From JBNKDD01 sp050288085 (GTDB lineage: Bacteria > Chloroflexota > Anaerolineae > Aggregatilineales > UBA3940): 19,276 bases of DNA. The notes below the pieces were generated by a model. That model had not been told where the DNA came from. It did no database searches and saw only the letters and a list, made by a program, of their open reading frames with translations. This document shows positions 1-8,444 of this stretch, piece by piece; the first letter of the stretch is position 1; every line of letters begins with the position of its first letter. The position numbers and the translations under genes are program-made. The DNA lies in NCBI GenBank assembly GCA_050288085.1, contig JBNKDD010000091.1:1-19276 (forward strand), read 5' to 3'.

Positions 1-36
1 TTCTTGTTCGTTCAGTGTGAGTTGTCTTTTAGCCAT
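1..36 (-). CDS. Possible start of a minus-strand gene, cut by window edge
   Basis: Reading leftwards from position 36 there is an ATG and twelve open codons (MAKRQLTLNEQE) that run off the window. No clear ribosome binding site precedes the ATG, and the start lies inside the palindrome AGCCATATGGCT (31-42). Twelve residues are too few to assign a family. The basic, polar start is compatible with a transposase or a regulator, but this is a guess. Confidence 0.3.
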   Translation of the reverse strand, partial: MAKRQLTLNEQE

Positions 37-98
37 ATGGCTAGATTTTAGCACTTTGTTTTGATTTGCCTATTAGTGTCATTAGAAAATATCGTTCG

Positions 99-118
99 GG
101 GCACGGTATGCCGTGCCC
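99..118. repeat. Small GC-rich inverted repeat
   Basis: GGGCACGG (99-106) and CCGTGCCC (111-118) form a perfect 8-bp stem with a TATG loop. A close relative with one changed stem pair lies at 7966-7986. Both sit in gene-free DNA, and both have a CGTTCGG motif nearby (93-99 here, about 8013-8020 there). This suggests a dispersed palindromic repeat family. It has no T-run, so it is not an obvious intrinsic terminator. Confidence 0.55.
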
Positions 119-222
119 AGGGTGGGGTGTATCTCGGCTCTTATTACACATGTTAGCCCAATGACTTTGCCCAGGGGTATAATCTGGCCTCTCATCCTAA
201 ATTACACTTACGGAGTCCTCTC

Positions 223-849
223 ATGCCAGGTCTAAAATATGCACTTGAAGAAGGCGGCCCTGAGCGGCTGGAAATCGCCTGGAAGGGGATGTTCACCAAT
301 TGCACCATCCAGTTGGATGGCATCGAAGTGGGGGTTATCCCCGATCAGAAAGCGCTCAAAAAGGGGCAGGAACTTTCTCTGCCGGATGGTTCTACGTTAA
401 AAGTTCAGCTTGTGCAGAGGTTGACGGGAACAGAACTGCAACTGCTGCGAAACGATTATCCCTTACCCGGCTCTCCTACAGATCCGAAAGTGCGATTGAA
501 ATGGGCGGTTGTCTCCATTTTTATCATTGCCGGTCTGAACCTGGTGCTTGGGGTGATTTCTGTGTTCGCGCCGTCTGAGTTTCTCGGAGCGCTTGGGGTA
601 AGCTGGATTTCGATTATCTTTGGGGCGATCTTCCTGGTATTGGGCTTTTTCGTACAGCGTCTATCGTCAATCGCTCTAATCCTGGCGCTGGTTCTGCTAG
701 CTGCTGATACCGTTGTCAGCATACTGCTTGGCGGGCAAGGCCGGGAAGCCCCAGATATCACCAGTTTACTTGCCAGGATTCTGGTGTTTATCCCGATGCT
801 CCAGGGTATGGAAGCGGTCAAGCAGTTAAGAGAACAAACATCTGACTGA
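223..849 (+). CDS. Small membrane protein with soluble N-terminal domain, unknown function
   Basis: This 208-residue protein has two parts. Residues 1-90 are polar and rich in short beta-like stretches, including WKGMFTNCTIQLDG (20-33) and LPDGSTLKVQL (53-63), followed by a Pro-rich hinge. Residues 92-202 hold about four hydrophobic helices (92-116, 119-144, 146-169, 180-200). There is no signal peptide, so the N-terminal domain is probably cytoplasmic. The ATG is preceded by GGAGT at about 212-216, and a TATAAT box lies at 178-183 without a convincing -35. The stop is 12 bases before the next gene, so the two are probably cotranscribed. I recognise no catalytic motif and assign no function. 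Confidence 0.8.
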   Translation: MPGLKYALEEGGPERLEIAWKGMFTNCTIQLDGIEVGVIPDQKALKKGQELSLPDGSTLKVQLVQRLTGTELQLLRNDYPLPGSPTDPKVRLKWAVVSIFIIAGLNLVLGVISVFAPSEFLGALGVSWISIIFGAIFLVLGFFVQRLSSIALILALVLLAADTVVSILLGGQGREAPDITSLLARILVFIPMLQGMEAVKQLREQTSD

Positions 850-861
850 TAAGGCAGTACG

Positions 862-2163
862 GTGAATGTCGGACAGTTTCTTAATATCGAACCCTGGTGG
901 CGGTTTGGGGTAGCTCTGCTGATCGGTTCGCTGATCGGGCTGGAGCGCGAATTCATTCAGCAGCACCTCAAAGAACCGGATTTTGCCGGGATTCGCACCT
1001 TCGCATTGATCGCCTTGCTGGGGGCGCTTTCGGCTTTTCTCAGCCAGGAACTTGGCGTCCTGACCCCCGCGTTGGTGGCTTTCGGTGGATTGATCTTGCT
1101 GGTTGTATCCAGCTATGTTGGGGCTTTGCTCCGCACACGGGCGGAAGAAGGGATCACGACCGAGGTAGCCGCGATGCTGGTCTTCCTGCTCGGCGGGCTG
1201 ACCTTCTGGGAACCGGTCGAGGTAGCCGGGGCGCTGGCGGTGATCGTCGCACTGCTGCTCTCGATGAAGGGGCGGCTTCACGAAGCGATCCGGCGGATGA
1301 GCCGGGAAGATTTGCGGGTCGCGCTTGAATTCGGATTGGTGTCGGCGGTGATACTCCCCCTGCTGCCCAATCGAACCTTAGACCCCCTCAATGTGCTGAA
1401 TCCGTTCCAAATCTGGCTGCTGGTGGTTTTCGTGTCGGGGATTGGCTTTGCCGGCTATGTGCTGATCAAAGCGTTGGGCGCGGAACGCGGAACCGGATTA
1501 GCAGCAATTTTAGGGGGAATTGTCAGCAGCACTGCCACCACGATCAGCTTTGCCGGGCGCAGTAAGACCTCACCGCAATTGTCGCGGGTATTCAGTATGG
1601 CGATTATCCTGGCCTCCGGGGTGATGTTCCCCAGGGTATGGTTCGAGGTGCTGGTGATACATCGCCCTCTGATCCGGTTGATCAGCCTGCCGCTCGGCTT
1701 GATGCTGGCTGCCAGCTTGTTGATGGTCTGGCTTTTCTGGCGGCAGCGACACAGCGACCAACACCTTACAGACCACGATCAGGAAGCCGTCAAAGTAGCG
1801 AACCCGCTCAAGCTGTCCACTGCTATTACGTTTGGGCTGGTGTTTGCAATCGTGCTGGTGGCCGTCAAGGTGGCCCAACTGCTGCTGGGTACAACCGGCG
1901 TATATATCGCGGCGTTGATCAGTGGGTTAGCCGACGTGGATGCGATCACCCTGAGTGTGTCAAAATTAGCTTCTACCGGCCAGTTACCCGATCAGGTGGC
2001 GGCAACGGCTATCGCCATTGCTGCTTTGATGAATACCCTGAGCAAAGCGATCATCGCCTATGTGGTTGGTACGGTCGATTTGCGCCGGGTGGTGCTGCGC
2101 CCCTTCGCGATTATTCTGATCGCGGGGGCGGTCGGCGGCGGGGTGATGCTGCTGTTATTCTAG
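862..2163 (+). CDS. MgtC/SapB-type and DUF4010 membrane protein
   Basis: This 433-residue multi-pass membrane protein has two family regions. Residues 12-140 match the MgtC/SapB pattern: LLIGSLIGLEREF (19-31), then AGIRTFALIALLGALSAF (42-59). Residues about 155-433 match DUF4010, with GGIVSSTATTISFAGRSK (218-235) and ISGLADVDAITLSVSKLA (353-370). This two-part layout is the normal one for the family, so it is not a new fusion. The start is GTG, with AAGG at 851-854 and only 12 bases after the previous stop, which points to one operon. MgtC relatives are linked to magnesium stress and virulence in enterobacteria. The role of DUF4010 forms is not established, so transport is only a possibility. 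Confidence 0.85.
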   Translation: MNVGQFLNIEPWWRFGVALLIGSLIGLEREFIQQHLKEPDFAGIRTFALIALLGALSAFLSQELGVLTPALVAFGGLILLVVSSYVGALLRTRAEEGITTEVAAMLVFLLGGLTFWEPVEVAGALAVIVALLLSMKGRLHEAIRRMSREDLRVALEFGLVSAVILPLLPNRTLDPLNVLNPFQIWLLVVFVSGIGFAGYVLIKALGAERGTGLAAILGGIVSSTATTISFAGRSKTSPQLSRVFSMAIILASGVMFPRVWFEVLVIHRPLIRLISLPLGLMLAASLLMVWLFWRQRHSDQHLTDHDQEAVKVANPLKLSTAITFGLVFAIVLVAVKVAQLLLGTTGVYIAALISGLADVDAITLSVSKLASTGQLPDQVAATAIAIAALMNTLSKAIIAYVVGTVDLRRVVLRPFAIILIAGAVGGGVMLLLF

Positions 2164-2170
2164 GTTTTCA

Positions 2171-2278
2171 CCTCACCCCTGACCTTTGGTCGGCCAAACC
2201 CGACCGGCGGTCTTTCCCCTCTCCAATTTGGAGAGGGGGAGGGAGAACTGCCCAAAGGCAGTTCGGAAAAGGGTGAGG
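2171..2278. repeat. REP-like composite palindromic repeat
   Basis: The element is framed by an inverted pair, CCTCACCC (2171-2178) and GGGTGAGG (2271-2278). Inside are three further stems: GGTCGG/CCGACC (2188-2193, 2200-2205), a near-perfect palindrome centred on CCCCTCTCCAA/TTGGAGAGGGG (2216-2238), and GAACTGCC/GGCAGTTC (2245-2252, 2257-2264). Such stacked hairpins without coding potential are typical of dispersed REP or small MITE-like elements. It starts 8 bases after the upstream gene and could also act as a bidirectional terminator. No target-site duplication was identified. Confidence 0.75.
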
Positions 2279-2338
2279 GCTAGGAGTCAATTTTCCAAAC
2301 TCAATGAGTAATGTGCCTGGACCGAGAGGAGCCAAGCT

Positions 2339-2965
2339 ATGGGGAATATGCGTAAATTAGAAACAGTTGTGATCGGTTTACTCTTTGGGGCGATCCCTGT
2401 GATCTTCGGCTTTTTAGCCGGGTGGTGGTTAAGTGTTCTTTTTGTGCCGGAGTCTTTGATCTTCGTAGGGGCATTAGCGGGAATACTGGCGGGAGTATTG
2501 ATCGATGTGATCTTCCTCAAGAAGTGGATTCAGCATGCCTATTTGTTATCGCCGATTATCTGGGTGGGCATCTATCTCTTCTATTCCGTTGGCCTGTTTG
2601 GTATGTTTATGGGTGTCCCGGTGTTCAATGTCGGATTAGCGATACCGGCGGGATTCTTTATCGGGGCATATCTGGTTGATCAGGGAGCCCAACTCCCACA
2701 GGTGCGAGATATGGCCCGGCGGTCATCGATGGTGACAACCGGCATCATGGCGTTGGTTTGCGTAGGGTCTGCCGCCGCCGCATTAGCCGATCCCTATACC
2801 GCCGGTAACCTGGAGGGGATGTTAGGGCTTGGCTTTACGGTCACGCTCCCGATGATTATCGGCCTGATCGTGATCGGGGGGAGTTTTTTGCTGGTGCTGC
2901 AATGGTGGCTGACAAAGGAGTCGGTGAAGCTTACCTACCGGTATCTTGCGCGTCAGGCCAGTTAG
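2339..2965 (+). CDS. Six-helix membrane protein, unknown function
   Basis: This 208-residue protein is hydrophobic throughout. Probable membrane helices lie near residues 8-36, 39-60, 66-90, 93-112, 129-150 and 163-188. A short basic loop (KK, 61-62) and a polar loop (115-127, DQGAQLPQVRDMARR region) lie between them. The ATG at 2339 has a strong GAGAGGAG (2324-2331) upstream. An internal Met at residue 4 is a less likely start. No family motif, metal site or transporter signature was recognised. It is separated from the gene before it by the palindromic repeat and from the regulator after it by about 56 bases. Confidence 0.75.
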   Translation: MGNMRKLETVVIGLLFGAIPVIFGFLAGWWLSVLFVPESLIFVGALAGILAGVLIDVIFLKKWIQHAYLLSPIIWVGIYLFYSVGLFGMFMGVPVFNVGLAIPAGFFIGAYLVDQGAQLPQVRDMARRSSMVTTGIMALVCVGSAAAALADPYTAGNLEGMLGLGFTVTLPMIIGLIVIGGSFLLVLQWWLTKESVKLTYRYLARQAS

Positions 2966-3021
2966 TTAAGAACCTATCCATAGGGCACGGCGATGAGTAG
3001 CCGCCCCCACCGAGGAGCGCG

Positions 3022-5694
3022 ATGGAATCTATTTTACTGGCAACAAAATTACATCGCCCTTCCCTGCCTGCCCGTTGGGTCGAACGCCCGTATCTCAGCC
3101 AGCGGTTGAATGACGGGCTGGCCTTCGACCGGCAGATCACACTGGTATCGGCCCCGGCTGGGTTTGGAAAGACAACCTGCATCAGCGAGTGGGTGAATTC
3201 ACTGGATCGCTGGCCGGTGGCCTGGTTGTCTCTCGACCCTTCGGACGACGATCCGGGGCGCTTCTTTACTTATTTCATCGCGGCGCTGCAACAGATAGAC
3301 GATAATCTAGGCCGGGAAATCGGAGGGGTACTGCGTGCCGGGCAGCTTCCCCCCGGTGAGGTTATTGTCGCAAATCTGATCAATGATATCTCGGAGGTGG
3401 AAGTCCGGTTCCTGGTGGTGCTGGACGACTTTCACATGATCCAGGACCGGTTCATTCTGGATGTTTTCGAAACGCTGGTTGCCAATCTACCCCAACTGAT
3501 GCACCTGATCCTGCTTACCCGCGAGGACCCGCCGCTGCCCCTGGCCCGCTTTCGCGCTAACAACCTGTTGACAGAGATCAGGGCGAAGGATTTACGATTT
3601 AATCACCGGGATGCGGCCCGCTTCCTGAATGAGGTCATGGGGCTTTCCCTCTCCGAACAGGATGTTACCGTCTTAGAAAATAAAACCGAAGGATGGATCG
3701 TCGGGTTGCAGCTTGCCGGGCTGTCGATTCAGGATCGGGCCGATCCGTCCGGCTTTATCGCCAACCTGAGCGGCAGCCATCGGTTCATTTTGAGCTACCT
3801 GACCGAAGAAGTGCTCAACCGGCAGCCGGAAGCTATTCAGCGCTTTTTGCTTCAGACCTCGATCCTGGACAAATTGACCGGCGATCTATGTGATGCGGTC
3901 ACCGGGCGGTCGGACAGCCGGGCCTTGTTAGAGCAGCTATACAATACCAATCTGTTCCTGGTGTCGTTGGATGATGAGCAGCAGTGGTATCGCTATTATC
4001 ACCTGTTCCGTGACACGCTCCAGAAGGATCAAGCACCTGAACTGCATCAACGGGCCAGCCGGTGGTATGCGGCATCGGGGATGGGCAGTGAGGCTATCGA
4101 GCATGCCCTGGCTGCTGAAGATTATGCAATGGCGGTGGACTTACTCGAAACCCATGCGATGAACCTGATCATGCAGGGATATGTCAAGACCGTCAACGGG
4201 TGGGTGGAGAAAATACCGCCGGAATGGGATTCACACAGCCCCAGAACTAACCTGGCGTATGCCTGGATGCATTCGCTGCGCGGGGCTTATGCCCAGGCTG
4301 CCCCGTACCTGGAAAGGCTGCAAACGATCCTGGCATCGGCAGAAGATTCTTCGCTCAAAGCGGAATGGCTGGTGCTGCAATCTTTGAGACTTTACATGCA
4401 GGGTCAGCTAGAAGAGAGTCTGAATATGGCTGTCCAGGCGTTGGATATCACCCCAAAACAGGACAGCCGCATTCGGAGCCTGGCCTATTATGCGCTGGCC
4501 TGTGCCTATCAGCTAATGGAGGATTACCCGCAGGCCATCGAGACCTTTCAGACATCTATTCAGCTTGGCCGGGATGCAAATAACCTGATTGCCGAAATGC
4601 TGAGCACGATCAGTCTGGCCCGGATGGCTTTCGAGCAGGGGCGATTACATTCAGCTTTTGAGATCACGGCCCCGGTCAGTGATCGGCTGGAGCGGGCTGA
4701 CTTGCTGCCGCCCATTTGTGCAGTGGTGTATGGGGTTCTCGGCGAGGTCTACTATCAGTGGAATCAGCTCGATCAGGCTTTTTACTATACCCGGCGAACG
4801 CTTCAGTTGTGTGCATTAGGGGCGATCAATACCGGGGTGATCTTTAGCCGGGTGTTCCTCTCCCGCCTCTACCAGCTAGCAGGGAATCTCGATGCTGCTG
4901 CCCATGAGATTCAAACGGCGGCTGACATGGTGCCAGCGGGAGCACCTGATCACTTCTGGCAGGAGATTGTCCCGCAGCAGGTTCGAGTCTATCTTGATCT
5001 GGATCGGCCTGCTGCTGCTCAGATGGCGCTTCAGAGAATGGGGTTTTCCTTCGAGGATGGCTTCTCTTTTCCTGATCTCCCGCCGGGTACGGGAATCCCC
5101 TATTCGATTGGAACCCTGTACAACGGCAGTTTGCGCTTTCTCCTGTACCGGGCCGACCCCGCCGACTTGAAGTTGGGTATCGAACTGGCGGATCGGATGA
5201 TTTCTAGATCGATACAAGGACAGTCGATCCTGATCGCGTTAGAAACGCTGCTGCTCCGTGCCCAGATGCACGCCGCGCTGGGGGATGATCCGGCCAGCCG
5301 GGCGGATTATGTCAGGGCGCTGGAACTGGCCGCGCCAGAGGGGTTCATCGGTATTTTTGTTGAGCAGGGTTCTCCCGTCGCTGAAGCGCTGGCCGACTTG
5401 CTTAAATCTGAGGAGAGCGTCAGCACGGATTACGTTGAGCGCATCCTGGCAGCCTTTTCCGGTTCGCAGCCACCAGCCGTCGAGCCAGAGGGCCTGATCG
5501 AACCGTTAACCGACCGGGAAATAGAAGTAATCCGCCTGATGGCCGAAGGGTTAAAATACCAGGAAATCGCCGATAAGCTGTTTATCTCCTTGAATACGGT
5601 ACGGTATCATGTCAAGGCGCTGTATGGCAAGCTCGATGTGAATAACCGCACACAGGCTATCGAGGCCGCCCGCCAACTCCAAGTACTGGATTAA
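3022..5694 (+). CDS. LuxR family regulator with N-terminal STAND-type ATPase (MalT-like)
   Basis: This 890-residue protein follows the large MalT-like (LAL/STAND) plan. A Walker A motif, APAGFGKTT, lies at 44-52 and a Walker B, FLVVLDDFH, at 130-138, within an NTPase domain of about 300 residues. A long helical region (about 340-800) resembles TPR-type repeats. The C-terminal LuxR helix-turn-helix spans 826-885, with LTDREIEVIRLMAEG and IADKLFISLNTVRYHV. In MalT, ATP and an inducer drive oligomerisation and transcription activation. The inducer and targets here are unknown. The ATG is preceded by GAGGAG (3012-3017). The stop is only 3 bases from the stop of the convergent gene. Family call is firm, target inference is not possible. 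Confidence 0.92.
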   Translation: MESILLATKLHRPSLPARWVERPYLSQRLNDGLAFDRQITLVSAPAGFGKTTCISEWVNSLDRWPVAWLSLDPSDDDPGRFFTYFIAALQQIDDNLGREIGGVLRAGQLPPGEVIVANLINDISEVEVRFLVVLDDFHMIQDRFILDVFETLVANLPQLMHLILLTREDPPLPLARFRANNLLTEIRAKDLRFNHRDAARFLNEVMGLSLSEQDVTVLENKTEGWIVGLQLAGLSIQDRADPSGFIANLSGSHRFILSYLTEEVLNRQPEAIQRFLLQTSILDKLTGDLCDAVTGRSDSRALLEQLYNTNLFLVSLDDEQQWYRYYHLFRDTLQKDQAPELHQRASRWYAASGMGSEAIEHALAAEDYAMAVDLLETHAMNLIMQGYVKTVNGWVEKIPPEWDSHSPRTNLAYAWMHSLRGAYAQAAPYLERLQTILASAEDSSLKAEWLVLQSLRLYMQGQLEESLNMAVQALDITPKQDSRIRSLAYYALACAYQLMEDYPQAIETFQTSIQLGRDANNLIAEMLSTISLARMAFEQGRLHSAFEITAPVSDRLERADLLPPICAVVYGVLGEVYYQWNQLDQAFYYTRRTLQLCALGAINTGVIFSRVFLSRLYQLAGNLDAAAHEIQTAADMVPAGAPDHFWQEIVPQQVRVYLDLDRPAAAQMALQRMGFSFEDGFSFPDLPPGTGIPYSIGTLYNGSLRFLLYRADPADLKLGIELADRMISRSIQGQSILIALETLLLRAQMHAALGDDPASRADYVRALELAAPEGFIGIFVEQGSPVAEALADLLKSEESVSTDYVERILAAFSGSQPPAVEPEGLIEPLTDREIEVIRLMAEGLKYQEIADKLFISLNTVRYHVKALYGKLDVNNRTQAIEAARQLQVLD

Positions 5695-5697
5695 CCT

Positions 5698-7953
5698 CTA
5701 CATGGTATTCCGATAAGCATCGGCGACCGCGCTGGCCTGTGAACTGACGACCCGGATCAGGTCTTCCTCGTTATCCCGCATGAACTGGCGCAGTTCGGCA
5801 AAACTTTCCACACCCAGGTCGGCCAGCATCCGCGCCGCATAATGTTTGAAGGTGTTGAGGTAGAAGCCCATCGAGTTGGCTTTCTGCTCAAAGAAGCGAT
5901 AGCCAGCTTTTCCTTCCACATTGCGCGTCCGACCGCCGGGGCGTAACCGCGATTGGGCCAATGCAGGATTGGCGCTTTCAATGATCATGGTCGGGGCGCT
6001 GGCGCTGCCGTGATAGGGCATGCAGATTTTCCCGTTGTTGTGCACAAAATAGATATCGCCCTGCTCAATGACGCAATGGGCAAACTGCTGGTTGTAGGAG
6101 ATCAGGTCTACACCTAACAAGAAGAGATGACCAAGATGCGTACCGACCCCACCCTCCACCGCAATGGTGGTGTTCTGGAAACTATCATCTGTCACAATGC
6201 TGTAGACCTCTTCGAGGGTGGTCACGGCCATACCGTTGACGGCTGAAGTACACTGCCTGCCGCCGCCATGCCCAAAGAATAACCCGTCAACACGGACATC
6301 CGGCGCGATCAGTGCGAAGGCCTGGGCCTTGTCGCTGATCTGGCCGACGAATAACTCAACGTCATCGCCATAGGTCTGGCGGATCGCTGCCGCTGTTTCG
6401 ATCACGCGGGGGTCGGAGTTGATGGTATAGATGCGGAACAAGCGTACCCCGGCATCTTCATACAACGTCTTGACGGTTTCCAGTTCAGCCTCAATGTTAC
6501 TGCACCCGATAGCTGCCCCGATATTACGCTCGGCGCGTTGGTATGCCCTCTCAGAGAGATTCAAGGATCGGAGCGCGTCTTTGGCCGAATTGATCAGTGC
6601 GACCTGGCGATCAACATATCCGGCCAGCAGGCTGTTCCGGTGGGTGAAGATCGCATGGTGGCCGATGGCGGCGGTAACCAGCACATCGCGCCAACCTGAT
6701 ATGGCAGGCATCGAGCCGATGGAGTAAATGCTTCGCGGGTATTTGCCAATTTTGTTGAACAACCCAAATTCGGCGCTTTTGGTGCGCGAGACAAGCTGCC
6801 CGGATGACTGCTTCTTATAGCCCAGGTCTTTGAATGAATAGGTGCTGGTGATCGACTCGTTCTGGTTGAGGCCCAGTACGCTTTCAACGGTGGCTGAACA
6901 CAGGTCAGAACGAAGCGGGATCACCGTCTCGCCGGTTTCGATGGCGTCAAGAATAGAGTGGACGGCCTCGCTCTGATTGGCGATGAAAAAATCGGCGCGC
7001 TGCGCCAGGGCCAATGATCGTCTTTCCGGCCCGAACTGCATGATCAAGGGCTGGCCGTTGTGGTGCATCTGCAAATGCTTGCGGTCAACATCGGTTAGAA
7101 GCAGGCCGAGGCTGTCCGAATCGGGGCAGGGGAAATAGCGTGTATAGTAAATGTTCTCTTCTTTGGCGATGGGGATGTAGTTGGGGGCAGAAAAATCCGG
7201 GTCGGGTGGGTTGGCCTCGCCGAGTGTCTCCAACGTGTAAGCAAACCGGATCGCCTGCTCGTCTTGTAGTGCAGCCTTGTTGACCCGGACGAGCTCCTGT
7301 TCGTATGGCTCATCGATCATCACAATCGCATGCCTGATCTGGAAAGGCTGGTCGCGCAGTGCTTCTAATGCCTTGCGCCGGTGCGATATGTGATCCTTCT
7401 CTTCACCGGTCATTTCGGCCAGGGTGCGAGTTTCACCCTCCGGGATGAACATATCATCCCAGCCAAAACCGTTTGTCCCGCGCAGTGTCTCGGCGATAGT
7501 GCCGTGAAGTTTGCCTTCGCGAAGCTGCACTTCGGCCCCATCATAGAGCGCGATCAGTACCATAGCAACTGCCCGCCGGTCGCGGCCCTTCAACCAGGAC
7601 TCCGCGATCATGCGGCGCATCTCTATATCTTCAGAAAAATCCTTGATGTAGGGGCCGGGTCTGCCGCCTAATCCCATCAGGCTTAAGGAGGTTTCCTCGA
7701 TCATGATCGGGTTGTTGCCGTTGGCTTTGTAGGCTTCGATGGCTTTGTGCCGGGCGACTTTATAGGGATCGAGGCTCTGAATCTCTTCTATATGTAATGA
7801 CTTCGCGGTGATCACCAGGTGGCTTAGAATGCGCTGGAATTCGCGAAGTTTGTTCTCGTTCCCGGTTGCGAATTCGAGTGTATCGGGTTGGGCGGTTTCG
7901 GCCTTTACCGTGTTAATAACGTAAGGTTCGCTGGTATAGGGTTTGCGTGGCAT
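5698..7953 (-). CDS. Fusion of ITPA/RdgB-type nucleoside triphosphatase with an IMP dehydrogenase-like barrel
   Basis: In this 751-residue protein, residues 24-200 match the Ham1/ITPA family, which hydrolyses ITP, dITP and XTP to monophosphates. The motifs are ATGNENKLREF (29-39), GLGGRPGPYIKDF (94-106), FGWDDMF (163-169) and ISHRRKAL (189-196). GPYIKDF and FGWD recall eukaryotic ITPA more than E. coli RdgB, and Glu87 stands where the family usually has a catalytic Asp. Residues 201-365 are unassigned. Residues about 400-725 resemble the IMPDH/GMP reductase barrel: SMPAISGWRDVLVTAAIG (414-431), GHGGGRQCTS (561-570) with Cys568 at the catalytic Cys site, VEGGVGTHLGHLFLLGVDLI (599-618) and YHGSASAP (647-654). 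No CBS domains are present. It could turn ITP into IMP and oxidise it to XMP, but the second activity is an inference. AGGGG precedes the ATG. Confidence 0.85.
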   Translation of the reverse strand: MPRKPYTSEPYVINTVKAETAQPDTLEFATGNENKLREFQRILSHLVITAKSLHIEEIQSLDPYKVARHKAIEAYKANGNNPIMIEETSLSLMGLGGRPGPYIKDFSEDIEMRRMIAESWLKGRDRRAVAMVLIALYDGAEVQLREGKLHGTIAETLRGTNGFGWDDMFIPEGETRTLAEMTGEEKDHISHRRKALEALRDQPFQIRHAIVMIDEPYEQELVRVNKAALQDEQAIRFAYTLETLGEANPPDPDFSAPNYIPIAKEENIYYTRYFPCPDSDSLGLLLTDVDRKHLQMHHNGQPLIMQFGPERRSLALAQRADFFIANQSEAVHSILDAIETGETVIPLRSDLCSATVESVLGLNQNESITSTYSFKDLGYKKQSSGQLVSRTKSAEFGLFNKIGKYPRSIYSIGSMPAISGWRDVLVTAAIGHHAIFTHRNSLLAGYVDRQVALINSAKDALRSLNLSERAYQRAERNIGAAIGCSNIEAELETVKTLYEDAGVRLFRIYTINSDPRVIETAAAIRQTYGDDVELFVGQISDKAQAFALIAPDVRVDGLFFGHGGGRQCTSAVNGMAVTTLEEVYSIVTDDSFQNTTIAVEGGVGTHLGHLFLLGVDLISYNQQFAHCVIEQGDIYFVHNNGKICMPYHGSASAPTMIIESANPALAQSRLRPGGRTRNVEGKAGYRFFEQKANSMGFYLNTFKHYAARMLADLGVESFAELRQFMRDNEEDLIRVVSSQASAVADAYRNTM

Positions 7954-7965
7954 ATCTCATCCCCT

Positions 7966-7986
7966 GGGCATGGCAATACCATGCCC
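7966..7986. repeat. Small GC-rich inverted repeat, second copy
   Basis: GGGCATGG (7966-7973) and CCATGCCC (7979-7986) form a perfect 8-bp stem with loop CAATA. It differs from the stem at 99-118 by a compensated base-pair change, which is the mark of a structured repeat family. It lies 13 bases upstream of the start of the fusion gene on the minus strand, so the hairpin would fall in the 5' untranslated leader and cover the AGGGG box region. Confidence 0.55.
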
Positions 7987-8110
7987 CTACACACATGGTT
8001 CATTGATAAAACTGTCGTTCGGAGCAAGCTGCCCTCGGTAATTGTACCACCCGTCAAGGCCGTTGCTTAATTGGGGTGCACGAACGGGTGGATTTCAGGT
8101 TAGTGGCAAG

Positions 8111-8202
8111 TTACCCCCCGTGATACTCCACCTTCGGTGTTCGCATCATCCGCCCCCCTTGCAAGGGGGGCAAAATCCGCGCTCCACGAGGATTGGGGGT
8201 AA
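8111..8202. repeat. Palindromic repeat element with 20-base perfect palindrome
   Basis: A perfect palindrome, GCCCCCCTTGCAAGGGGGGC, spans 8152-8171. It is enclosed by an outer inverted pair, TTACCCCC (8111-8118) and GGGGGTAA (8195-8202). The plan is like the REP-like element at 2171-2278 (outer inverted ends, inner G/C-run palindrome), but the sequence is different, so it belongs to another family. No coding potential is seen. Confidence 0.65.
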
Positions 8203-8444
8203 TGATTACCATAAATATCACTCGACCACTTCATTGCATGGTAGATTTGCCACCAAGGTGAAATACACCCGTTTACACAAATTACTTGACATTATCCAGT
8301 TTACCTCATCACCCCGACCCCTTTTAATTATCCATCACTCCCGCGGGTATTACCCTTTTTTCAATCAATCAGATTTCCCTTTTGTTCGGGCTTGAATCTG
8401 TCCATTTTTTCAACCGCACTACAGACCTTTTCTCTTTGGCTTCA

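Larger units (their letters stand above)
7954..8444. other. Gene-free region holding several repeats
   Basis: About 490 bases separate the fusion gene from the URO-D-like gene. No credible gene is seen on either strand. The region contains the inverted repeat at 7966-7986, a loose inverted pair CCACCCGT/ACGGGTGG (8047-8054, 8084-8091), the palindromic element at 8111-8202, and a hairpin built on CAGATT/AATCTG (8370-8400) followed on the plus strand by a T6 run. A second T6 run follows GGGTATTACCC at 8345-8361. The last two could end minus- or plus-strand transcripts only weakly, since their stems are short. Confidence 0.6.

Noticed and set aside
456..1281. Minus-strand frames under the first two membrane-protein genes
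   Set aside because: They follow the opposite strand of clear membrane protein genes and give low-complexity polar sequences without motifs.
8042..8395. A 117-codon plus-strand frame in the gene-free region
   Set aside because: It runs through the palindromic repeats, has no family pattern or ribosome binding site, and is rich in Pro, His and Arg as expected for non-coding frames.
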